Both the position numbers and the translations under genes were made by a program. Shown here in pieces: positions 21,216 through 31,235 of a stretch of 64,000 bases of DNA. Source of the DNA: Taxillus chinensis. Taxonomy: Eukaryota > Streptophyta > Magnoliopsida > Santalales > Loranthaceae. How positions within the stretch are numbered: the stretch's first letter is position 1; each line of letters opens with the position of its first letter. The stretch covers positions 56,097,865 through 56,161,864 of the forward strand of contig CM042090.1 in assembly GCA_023512835.1 (NCBI GenBank). Reading direction: 5' to 3'. The notes beneath the pieces are model-generated. The model saw only the letters and a program-made list of their open reading frames with translations. It did not search any database and was not told the DNA's origin.

Positions 21216-22665
21216 CAGTTAGAAAATTAGGCCTACGATTAAGATTAGGAGGTTTATTCTTTGTTTTAAATTGTTTTTATTCTTTTATTTTTTATTTTTC
21301 ATTTAACCGATTTATTTATTTTGTTTAATCGCCGATGCATGATAGTTTTGATTTACGCGCATTGATGTCATGATAGTTATGTTTTACTGCTTTTCATAAT
21401 TGCTGCATTCATGCATAAACCCTATACCCGGATTTTATCACAGTCTAGGTTAGCGAGGTTTATTAGGGTGCCCTATGCGTTGATCATTATCCGCAAAGGG
21501 ACCCCAGACTCCTCACTCAAGCTTGAGGTCCTTTTAAGGCATGTCCTTTTAAGGCCCCCCTCCGGTAAATCCCATGGTGTACGGAGCCCTCTAGAGAGGA
21601 AGCTTGGGGACCAACGAATAAGAAAGGGTAAGAAATCATGGCTCATTAGGGGCACACCGATCCACATGTTGTTTGCTCATTTTAGCCTTCCTTTTGAAGG
21701 ATAGATTCATCCACATCAAATCATGTTATTTTGTTACTGCCTTTTTTTATACTATTATTTGTGCTGTCTTTTTACTAACTTTGTTCTATACATTTTTTTT
21801 CTAACCATGTCTTATTCTTCATATTAATCATACACTCTAGGACACATGACTGTGACATTCATCATAAGTCCACCTAAGATTTATTTTTCATTCCCTTCTT
21901 CATATGTTCTTTTGGTCACGTAGACCACCTCAACACTGTAAGGTTAGGTGTCCATTCAAGAATTTACCATTCAATTTAGGTGTAGGCGACATTAGTCCTC
22001 ACTAGTCCATGGGTGCCCATGTCGAGTTACTCCGATATATCTTTATTCATGCTTTTCACATATGTACATTCTCATTCATATAATAGTAACACTTATGACT
22101 CATGTCATGTTTCTGTCACATCATGTAGATCCATGCATGCATGCCAATAAATAAAGAAAGAAAATCAAAAAAAACACAAAACAAAACAAAACAAAAGGAA
22201 AAATAGAAAACAAAAAAACCATCAATAAATCATGTCATAATCATATCATCCATGCATGCATGTCAAAAAAAGAAAATAAAAAAACCAAAAAATCATCATC
22301 AGTTAATCATGTCATTGTAAATCCATGCCTGTATTTATGCCATACAAAAAAAAAGTAAAAAAACAAAAAAAAACAAAAAAACAAAAATTCATCATTAGTC
22401 AATCATGTCATGTAGATCCATGCATGCATGTATGCCAAACAAAAATAGAAAGAAAGAAAAGAAAGAAAAGAAAATCCAAAAAAAAAGAAGCCAAAAAACC
22501 AAAGAAAAAACGAAACAAAGCAAAAAAAACAAAGCAAAAAAAATCATTAATCATGTCATTCGTGCATATATTCATAAAAAAAAGATCAAATTAAAATTAA
22601 GATGGGGAGCTTATCATTTTGCTGATTCATCAGAACCAATTAGAAGCAAGCAACAATCTTGGTGC
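21216..22665 (+). other. 5' leader of G
   Basis: No gene. Positions 21405-21640 match F's leader (minus strand, about 61630-61860), including the palindrome-like cctcactcaagcttgaggtcc segment. F has its ORF1 between this block and gag; here that ORF is absent and an A-rich repeat region takes its place. Confidence 0.75.
22100..22590 (+). repeat. A-rich imperfect tandem repeat, units of about 100 bp
   Basis: About five units, each with catgtcatgtagatccatgc followed by atgcatgc and an A-rich tail (aaagaaaaccaaaaa type). Lys-rich open frames across it are products of the A-runs, not genes. Confidence 0.8.
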
Positions 22666-24003
22666 ATGGCAGAGAATACAAAGGCAAGACTGGTCAGCTT
22701 GGAACAGAACCAACAAGAAGTGTGCAGAAATCTCTGAGATTTGTAAAGGCAAATGGACCGTCTGACAGAAATGATGTCGAGATTAGTCAGCAACCTAAGA
22801 CAAGGGGTCCCAAATCAACAACAAGGCCAGGAAGCATTGCAACCACTGACTCTCACACAAATGCAAACACCAGTTCATGACCCTACTCTCGCACATCGAG
22901 GTATCCCAAATCAAGTCCATTTTACATCACTGGCTTTGGGGCATGAGACAGATGTACAGATGTCCCCCGCACCTAAAGAAGATATTGAATCGCTTACGAT
23001 AGCGCAACTTGAGGAAAGATTGAAAGCAGTTGAGAAGACTAAGGCTTATGGCTTGATCAGTCTAGATGAATTGTGCCTGGTTTCTGGGATAATCTTCCCT
23101 CCACAATTCAAGATGCCCGAATTCGAAAAATTTAGCGGCACCCAATGTCCAAAATTCCATCTCACAATGTACTGCGGGAAAATGGAAGCATATGTGCATA
23201 ATGATAAACTTTTGACGCATTGCTTTCAAGAGAGTCTAACTGGAGGACCACTTCAATGGTATTTGCAGTGCTAGAAAAGTCACATCAATACATGGCAAGA
23301 TCTAGAAAAGTCACATCAATACAAGCATATTATAGAGTTGGCTCCTAATAGGCTGACATTAGAAGAACTAGAACAGAAGTCAACTGAAAGCTTCAGAGAT
23401 TATGCTAGGCGCAGGAGGGAGATAGTAACGGAGGTCCAACCACCGTTAACAGAAAGGAAACTTACCACATTATTCATTAATACCATGAAAGGGACTTATT
23501 ATGAAAAGCTAGTGGGGAATATGACCATCAATTTTGCTGACCTAGTGGCCTCGAGAGAAAGAATAGAAAGTGGTATTAAGCAAGGGAAGATTTGTGAGGA
23601 TAAGGCAGAAGAATCTAGAAAGCTATTACATGCAGCTGAAGAGGAAAATACATGTTCGAGCAATCGAGAAAACTAGGCGTGAAGTACCACAATTGATGGC
23701 TCATATTACACCAATGATTCGGAATCAAGGCAAGCCAGGAAGAAGAGAAATTGAGCCAATCCCGATGATGTATGCTGAGTTGTACCCCAAATTGTTAGGG
23801 GTAGGTTTAGTAGCTCCCATATCACCGAAAGAGATAAGTCTTCCATACACCGCATGGTACATCCTGGGAGCCCAATGTGAGTATCATTCTAGAGGAATTG
23901 GTCATAATATCGAGAGATGTATGACATTCAAGAGAGCAGTTCAAGCTTTGAGAAGAATAAACCACCTGAGCTTTTCAAATGATGGATCACCTATGCTCGA
24001 GTA
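22666..24003 (+). pseudogene. gag: gag of G (frameshifted)
   Basis: The capsid protein of a Tat/Ogre element. The start MAENTKARLVSLEQNQQ matches F's MAEEIENRLMGLEQSQQ. A frameshift or stop follows within 25 codons. The main fragment 22753-23274 holds the conserved MPEFEKFSGTQCPKFHL and HCFQESLTGGPLQWY blocks. 23338-23676 holds ESFRDYARRRREI and the LFINTMKGTYYEKLVGN block, and the C-terminal part ends in a CEYHSRGIGHNIERC knuckle (about 23876-23920). One stop (near 23272) and further frame changes break it. Confidence 0.88.
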
Positions 24004-25150
24004 ACACCATGTAGTCCTGTTGTTGTGTGAATCATGAAGCTATTTTGTTTTTCTTAAAATTTCTCCAAGGCCCCTTTATAATAAATGCTTTTTCAAAATC
24101 CATTTTCAACATCATATTCATGCAATGGTTGTCATTTTCTTATCCACTCTCATGGTATGTGTATCAAGTTTAACAGGGGCATATGAAACAAGGGAGATTG
24201 AACCAATAACCTAAGCCTGAGAAGGGTCCAAGAAACTTAGCGTTCTAAGAGCTCAGCACAAGAGATCGGGAAGTTCAAGAAAAGCAATTTTGGGGAGCTC
24301 CATTCCCACCGAGAGGGACATTCGCAAAGGGATTGATTGACTGTTAGGTAAAGTTCCTTCTATCAAGAAAATGGATATAACTCTTCTTTGAACTACTTGA
24401 GAAAACAATTGATCATTTAAAGTGAGGAGAGACCATCTTTTGTACTATCTCGTAATAATACCCTTGCTACCACCTTTGAGCCTATAATGAAATTTCTTTT
24501 CAAATTACCCGATCCATAGTTTACCCCACACTGGGGCAGTTTTTCAAAGCCAAATCCCTTAAGAGAGGCAGTTCCGTACATATACTAGGGCGGTCAATGC
24601 CTTATAGAGTCTCTCATTGGGATAACTCATGTCAAACTAGGGCAACCTTTGGTGAGAAAGAAGAAAGGAAAAGAAAAGAAACAGGGAAGAAAACTCAATG
24701 AGGGTATTTTGGGGCATGTGAAAAGAAAAGAAAAAACAACAACAAAGAAAAAAGAAAAGAAAGCATTTTAAATCAAACTCCCATGCTAGACAAGTTCGAA
24801 GGAATAAATTAACCCTTGGGGTAGTTTTAAAAAAAATAATCTTATGAGTCTCTTGACAGGGATAGAACCCTACATTGGGGAAATTTAGTCCATCCCTTAA
24901 AAACAAAAGGAAAGAAAAAGAAAAAAAAAGAGAGATAAAACAAAGAGTCGAAAGAATCAGCCTTTGAGAGTTCAATCTGAACTATGGATCATATCCAACC
25001 TAGATTAGGTTTGAACCTATTATCTCCCTTTCTTGATAAACCCTTAAACTTCAAGCCTTCGTTACAGTCCTAGAAAAGTCCTCTCTGATTGAATGATCAA
25101 AGTTATTTTTCAAGTACTCAAATGAGAGTGGAAACTTTTAATACAAAAGG

Positions 25151-25285
25151 CGGACTTGGTGAAAACCCAAAAGGGCATCAAGGGTAAAATACAAAGCCAT
25201 CTATAAGATAGAAGGGGCAATAGAATCCGTATAATGCGGGCGTAGTGAAAACCCGAAAGGGCACTGCGAGTAAAATGCAAAGCCA
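25151..25285 (+). repeat. Two copies of a conserved 3'-region block in G
   Basis: Units of about 48 bp, cggacttggtgaaaaccc then aaagggca and agtaaaatacaaagcc, at 25151-25198 and 25237-25284. The same pair occurs in F, on the opposite strand, at 52422-52469 and 52497-52544. Confidence 0.8.
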
Positions 25286-26478
25286 AGAAAGCAGCAAGTA
25301 TTCAAATGCACGAGATCAAGTCGAAGCCTAAGCACCAAACTTTGATAGTGGAACCAGAGGCCACGAAAGCAAGAAGAGTTCAGATCAATGCAAAGCTCCA
25401 AACAGCAACTTTCGGAGATAGATTCCTTTGAGCCACAAGATCAAGGCAAAGCTTCGGGAGGTAACCTCTCAAGGTAAAGCCCAAAACCATTGCATACTAA
25501 CACGGCCAATCCAAGGATAAAATCCCAAAACTGCGAGACCCTTCAACTTCAATCTCAAAAAAAAAAACCCTCAATCTCAAAAACCCTAAAACCATGAAGT
25601 ACTAAACTTTCCAAACCATGAGGATGAAAACCCCAAAGCTTCAAGGCTATTATCCAATCTCAACCTTGAGGACCTTCAAAATCATGGAAGGCCAATACTC
25701 CTAACCTCAGCATGACCCTCGACGCCAGCGAATACCAAGACCATCCAATCCAGTCCTGGAAACCTTCAAAACCACAGAGTGCTAATGCCTCTAGCCCCAA
25801 AACCATTGAGCAAGTACCCCCAAGATCTACAAATCAAACCCTCAAGCCATCAAGAACCATTACCTAGTCCAAGCTAGTCAAGTTCAAGTCAACTTTGTGG
25901 ATTATGTCCCTAGAGTCTCGTACCACTGCCACGAGAGGATGACAAGTTATGAATGCATTGCATAACCATGTTTTGGAAATTATTTTTAAACAAAATCATC
26001 TTTGAAAACTTGTTTTAAAAAAAAAAAGAACATCTTTTGTACATAAAATGTTTATCCCTAGCAGGATCTCTCATGATATTACTCAGCAAAGGTGTTCTGT
26101 CATCCAAAAAACTGTGCTCAAGTTAAGCTCTTCAACTCAGTGACGCTAAGTCAAACAAACTCCTCAGTTAAAGAAGAAACAGAGTTCCCCAGCATGACTG
26201 GAATGATCCCCAGCAAAACAACTTCTCAACAGTGTTGTGATATTTCCCCAGCAAGGTGAAGTCCATCACAAACAACAGTGAATACCCAGCGGGTTAAGCT
26301 CCCCACTAAGTCTAGAAAAGAATTTCATGCATTCTGCATCATGTGCATTTCTCTTGTTCAGGTTCTGTGAGTTGTTTTCAAAAGCCTCAAACATTAGAAG
26401 CCATTAACCAATTAAGGTCCCCTAAGCTCACTAATCCCCTAAAGCATCTCCATCAAATACCAATCATTATTTCCAACA

Positions 26479-26930
26479 AGTCTCTTAGGTTCTAGCATTT
26501 TATATTTTTGTCAGCTCTAGGCCTTTAATTTTCAGTATCTTTGCATCGTAGGCGGTAATCCTCCGACCTCTGCAATGCATTGTAGGCAAGTAATCATTCT
26601 GCCTCTGCGAAGTCTCTCAGGTTCTAGCCTTTTACATTTCCGTCAGCTCTAGGCTTTTAATTTTTAGTATCTTTGCATCATAGGTGGTAATCCTCCGACC
26701 TCTGCAATGCATTGTAGGCAAGTAATCCTCCTACCTCTATAAAGTCTCTTAGGTCCTAGCCTTTTACGTTTCCGCCAACTCTAGGCTTTTAATTTTCAGT
26801 ATCCTTGCATCATAGGCACTAATCCTCCGGCCTCTGCAACGCATTGTAGGAAAGTAATCCTCCTGCCTCTGCGATGTCTCTCATGTTCTAGCCCTTTACA
26901 GTTATTATTAGGCTTTTAATTTTATGTCTT
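26479..26930 (+). repeat. 132-bp tandem array in G 3' region
   Basis: Three full units starting at 26479, 26611 and 26743 and a partial one at 26875. Each begins aagtctcttaggttctagc and contains ctctaggcttttaatttt and a gcatcataggcggtaatcct block. Tandem arrays in this position are typical of Tat/Ogre 3' UTRs. Confidence 0.92.
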
Positions 26931-27163
26931 TTCAAATCCAAATCAACCCTTTAGGTTTTTCATTCTCTATTACCTCATGTCTTTTTTAATTCCCAATCCA
27001 CTAAGCATCTAGGCTTTTATTCCTGAAAATCCCAAGTTCCGGCCAGGATCTCGATTCCCAATGAGAACTATCCCTTGGCAACACGTAAGCCAGGTAAGTG
27101 ATCCAACCCGTCCAAAACAAGTCCATCTTATCTTCGTACACCATTTGAACACAAATGATACAC

Positions 27164-27172
27164 AAAGAGGGG
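27164..27172 (+). other. Polypurine tract of G
   Basis: aaagagggg, four bases (cagc) before the TG of the 3' LTR at 27177; identical core to F's tract at 50543-50551. Confidence 0.8.
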
Positions 27173-27176
27173 CAGC

Positions 27177-27801
27177 TGTTGGACCCTATTTTGTTCGGGT
27201 TAGACACATTTTATCAAGTTCAAATTTCCTTCTATGCCGCTTCAGTTTGTTGAAATTTTGCAGAACGACGGAGTCGTGACCGTTGAGCCGCAAATGCCCG
27301 ATTTCAAGACATTATTCAAGAAAGGCCTCCAAATTCCAAAGAGTCCGTCCTGGGTGATAGAAAATTAAATTCGAGGGTTAACGCCATCGACCGCGCTCAA
27401 TTTTGAGGTGAAATGAAGAAGATATGGTCAAAACAGCGTTCAGGCTACCATTGAAGGTTAAAACAGTAATTGACTTTTCAAATGGCACTCCGGATCAGGT
27501 CACGAACCTCATTTTCCTATTTTACTCATCATTCTAAAAATTTTGACATATATATTGTACATATTTGTTTTTGGAGCCTTTTAGATTAAAAAAATCATTT
27601 TTTGGTAATAAATAACATCGGTACAGGCTTACCATAAAAACGAGATCGTTTTTAAATAAAATTGACATGGGGTCGCTCGTTATCATGTCCCGAGTCCAAA
27701 AACAATTTTTTCGAAACGTTTTGAAATTCGGTTTGCCCTGCCGATCCCAAAAACCGAAGGACACCTGTCAAAAACTAAAAAAACAAAAATCATTTTCTTT
27801 T
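27177..27801 (+). repeat. 3' LTR of G, first segment (U3)
   Basis: Starts TGTTGGACCCTATTTTGTTC, matching the LTR start of F (TGTTGGACCCCATTTTGTCC). It is interrupted at 27802 by element D and resumes at 42772. Confidence 0.88.
27797..27801. repeat. Target duplication of D, left copy
   Basis: ctttt here and ctttt at 42767-42771 flank D exactly; a 5-bp duplication is the copia norm. Confidence 0.93.
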
Positions 27802-29119
27802 TGTTGGTCCTTAGGAGCCTAGAGGGGGTGAATAGGCTCAAATCAAAACTCTTTTGCTCTCACAGGTATAGCACAATCTGGTTAAAAGATGTAAAATCAG
27901 TGTGGAAGATAACCAGATAGTAGAAGTGTTTTGCTTTATTATCTTACGATAATTACAACAAAATAAGCAGCAAATACAGCTGATTACAATAGCACTCAGT
28001 TTTACAGTTACGCACACTGGCGTTGATAATCTCTATGAGCTCTTGTACAATAACCTACTTCACGAGCGTATCAGTTCTTCCTTTATATGTACGCTTTTTG
28101 AATGTACAGCACTACAGATATATATAGACATCCTAGGAATCTAACTTGGAACTGTATTTTCCGAGCACTGTGTAAACATTAAGTTCTTCTCGAAAAATGC
28201 TTCTGCTATAACTACTTCGGATTTGGAGCTCGAAATATTGGAAGCATAAGTGAATTGAATTACTTCGCTTGATTCCAATTGCATTTGGGACTGCATCCAC
28301 ATCTCCGAGTGCTCCACGTGTAGGACAGTTTAGATCTTCAATGAGTTTGTCTTACATCGGAACACAGCGAGTTGATATCATAAATGCGGTATGGATAAGG
28401 TGAAGTAGCGTCTTTTTAGTCCAGTGTAGATTTCCTTACTCCGTATCAATGAGGCTCGGATCCTTACTCCATTTCAGTTATTGCTTACTCCGTGTACATG
28501 AAGTCCTGAAATCCTTATTCCGTGTCAACGCTTCCTTACTCCGCATGAGGTACATATGCAGAATCCTTATTCCGCATCAGCGTTTCCTTACTCCGCGTGA
28601 GTTCCTTACTTCGCTTGAGTAATGATTCGGATTCCTTATTCCGCATCAATTGTCCTTACTCCGCATCAGTCATTTCTTACTCCGCTCAAATGAAAGACTC
28701 AGATTCCTTAGTCCGTATCTTCTTTTCCTTAGACAGCTGGAGTGAAAGACTTAATTCTTTCTCTGCAATAAATCTCTCTTACTCCGTATGAGGTGTAGAC
28801 TCGGATTCTCATTCCGCATAAAATGACTTAGTCCAATCAACAATAAAAGCGCGGATTCCTTAGTCGTTTTTGTTAAGTGATTAGTCCATACGGAGAGTCC
28901 TTACTTCGGATGAAGACTTAGTTATTTACCAAGTGTTTGATGACACTCATGATAATCCGGATCAGGATTGTATATCCTGTCCTTTGCTTTGCTCTTACAG
29001 GAGTAGGTCCGGATTAAAGTTTTATCTTCTGCACAGACTTAGAATAAACATGAAACATCTTAAAATCAAATTACATAGGGTTTGATCCACATCATCCAAA
29101 TTCTAGGTTTGATCCAACA
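27802..29119 (-). repeat. 3' LTR of D (1318 bp)
   Basis: Plus-strand tgttggtcc...gatccaaca, the inverse of TGTTGGATC...GGACCAACA. U3 (about 28440-28920) carries many tccttactccg motifs, the family's CGGAGTAAGGA seen in reverse. TATA (minus strand) lies near 28113. Confidence 0.95.
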
Positions 29120-29131
29120 ATCTCCCCCAAT
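29120..29131 (-). other. Polypurine tract of D
   Basis: attgggggagat on the minus strand, identical to A's tract, directly before the 3' LTR. Confidence 0.85.
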
Positions 29132-30512
29132 ATGGATATGCCAAACCCTTTGTAATCTGATCCGGTTAGGCAGCAAGATATACACAGAGATAAGGATAAA
29201 CAGAAGAAATTTCCACTATGTCAGCAACCATAATACAAAGTAAGCCTTAGTACAAAAGTTATACTAAGAATTGTAAGGCTTACTGTACTTGAAGATTTTA
29301 GTTGCTGCCTGTCACGCCCCGATTTTCCAACCCGAGGAGACCGGAACGTGACCCTCCCTTTACCCGGGTTTGGATAAAGGGGTAGAACACAACATACACT
29401 TCAGAAACCAAAATCACACAATTATTTAATTGAAACCATATGCCTTTATTATGTTTCAAACTTCATTACAATACCTCCCTGCTGGGGTTACAATGCCTCA
29501 ACAAAATTACATAATGCAAATAACACAAAATAAAGCCACAAAACAGAACTCTTCCACCTTGGTGTTCCCACCTAACACCCGTAGGTTCCTGCAAGAAAAC
29601 ACACCACAGTAGGAGGGGTGAGCATCCACAGCTCAGTAGGGATCAAGTCTCCCCAACCCATCCCATGCTCCTAGCATCTACATGCCATGTGTACAAGTGC
29701 AGTGTCGTGTTACAATCATTTCAACAGACAATAACAAACCACACCAGGTAGTTACAATTCTCTACCACACAAGCCACAAGTGATTTAACCGCCTCTTCGG
29801 GCCAATGATTTAACCGCCTCTCAGGCATAGTTTCCACGATCGGTCTCACGACATTAACTCGGCCTCTCGGGCTCCACGGTCGATCTCACGACATCAACTC
29901 AGCCTCTCAGGCTCCACGAGTACACAAGCATTGCCTTAGCCTCTCAGGCTTCTTAGGCTCCACAGACAACAACAAACATTTAACATATATCTCGATTATT
30001 CAAGCATAACAACAAACACTTAACATGCATGTCCACCCTGGTATAACATCAAACACCTAGCATGCATATCCTCACGGACATTACATCAAACACCATTCAG
30101 GCATAACCACGCTGGCATAACATCAATCGCATAACATGCATGGCCTCACCAGGCATAATATCAAACACTTAGTGTGCAATGCCACACAAGGCCTAATCTC
30201 AACCCATACTGCCCTTGAAGGCCAACATTCATATAGGAGGTCACACCTATATGAATTTACATATAGATAGTATAACAATAACAGTAGAAGCTCTATAAAT
30301 CCTCTACACAGGGCCTAACCCCAGAACAGATCAGGTGAGACAGAACCCCTACCTTGGAAACGTCCTCCTGCTCTTGCTCCCACGCTAGACGCCGTCCTCC
30401 CCACGCAAGATGCTCCGGCAGCAAGCCAGCAGCTCCCCCCCTCTCTCTCTCTCTCTCTGCGATGGCTGGTGGAGCAACAAACCCTAAACCTAAAACAGAG
30501 GGCTCTTCATCC

Positions 30513-30520
30513 TTATATAG
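30513..30520 (-). promoter_or_regulatory. TATA box of solo LTR E
   Basis: ctatataagg on the minus strand, followed by a CT/GA-rich leader and preceded by the 37-bp repeats. Confidence 0.6.
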
Positions 30521-30529
30521 ACAACACAA

Positions 30530-30664
30530 CATCAAAACGACGTAGTTTTGATCAAGTGAATCCCAGCATCAAAACGACGTAGTTTTGATTAAGTGAATCC
30601 CAGCATCAAAATGACGTAGTTTTGATTAAGTGAATCCCAGCATCAAAACGACGTAGTTTTGATT
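30530..30664 (-). repeat. 37-bp tandem repeats with ACGT near-palindrome in E
   Basis: Three full and one partial unit; each contains aaaacgacgtagtttt, nearly its own reverse complement with an ACGT core as bound by bZIP factors. They lie just upstream of the E TATA box, so an enhancer role is plausible. Confidence 0.93.
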
Positions 30665-31235
30665 ACACAAGTTGCAACCTTTTCGCATCCATACTCGACA
30701 AAATATCCATAATTCCAACATGGTCGTTTGGGAAAAGATGATTAGAATAACAAAACTAAGGTAACCATGCAAAAACATGTCTGCACGCCAATTTGAACGC
30801 CAATTCCTCAATTGGTGTGCAGCTCCAAAAGCACTCAAACTTTACCCCAAGCCCCTTTGCATCTTGTAGAGGCCTGAGAAGCAAAAATATGCTTGCACGT
30901 GAAATGGGTGAATTCACGTGCAGCTCCAAATGCTCTGAAATTTCTGTGGTAGGTAGAGGACCTCATTCTAAGCAACTTTTGTTCTTGCACACCAATTGTT
31001 TGAGGCCATCTACCATATCAAAAGTGAGCTCCAAGATCTGCCAAAACAGCTTAAAACCGCATGTATATGCATAGCATCTTCCTAGGGCATAAATGCACGT
31101 TATCACTTGTCACATGCACCTCCCAAAAGTCCCCTCTTGGGCTCATCTCTTACCTCAAACTTGTGCACCAACATCCAAGGTGTTTGTGGTTAACCTCTTA
31201 CACACGGGTCATTACACTGCTTGCTCCCTTAGCCG

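Larger units (their letters stand above)
24004..27163 (+). other. 3' untranslated region of G, no pol
   Basis: No ORF with recognisable domain. Two copies of a 48-bp conserved block (25151-25198, 25237-25284) are shared with F's 3' region. Many catgaag/ccaaaaccc-like degenerate segments (25480-25870), an A-rich segment (24640-24960) and a 132-bp tandem array (26479-26930) fill it. Protease, RT and integrase sequence is lacking entirely rather than decayed. Confidence 0.72.
29310..31216 (-). mobile_element. Element E: 1.9-kb solo LTR of another family, inside D
   Basis: Runs tgtcacgcccc...gggtcattaca with flanks ctgcc (29305-29309) and ctgct (31217-31221), a 5-bp duplication with one change. 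Excising it rejoins D's accessory-gene tail. Minus orientation is inferred from a TATA (30513-30520) that reads correctly on that strand, with a repeated motif upstream and a gggtttagg-type leader downstream. Ends and GC-rich segments suggest Ty3/gypsy, but no coding sequence proves it. The plus-strand half 29770-29960 holds short repeats of a cctctcaggct motif. Confidence 0.85.

Noticed and set aside
22325..22737. Lys-rich ORFs
   Set aside because: Produced by A-rich repeats in G's leader; no conserved start or domain.
30293..30545. Two opposing small ORFs in solo LTR E
   Set aside because: They overlap the LTR leader and TATA region and have no recognisable domain.
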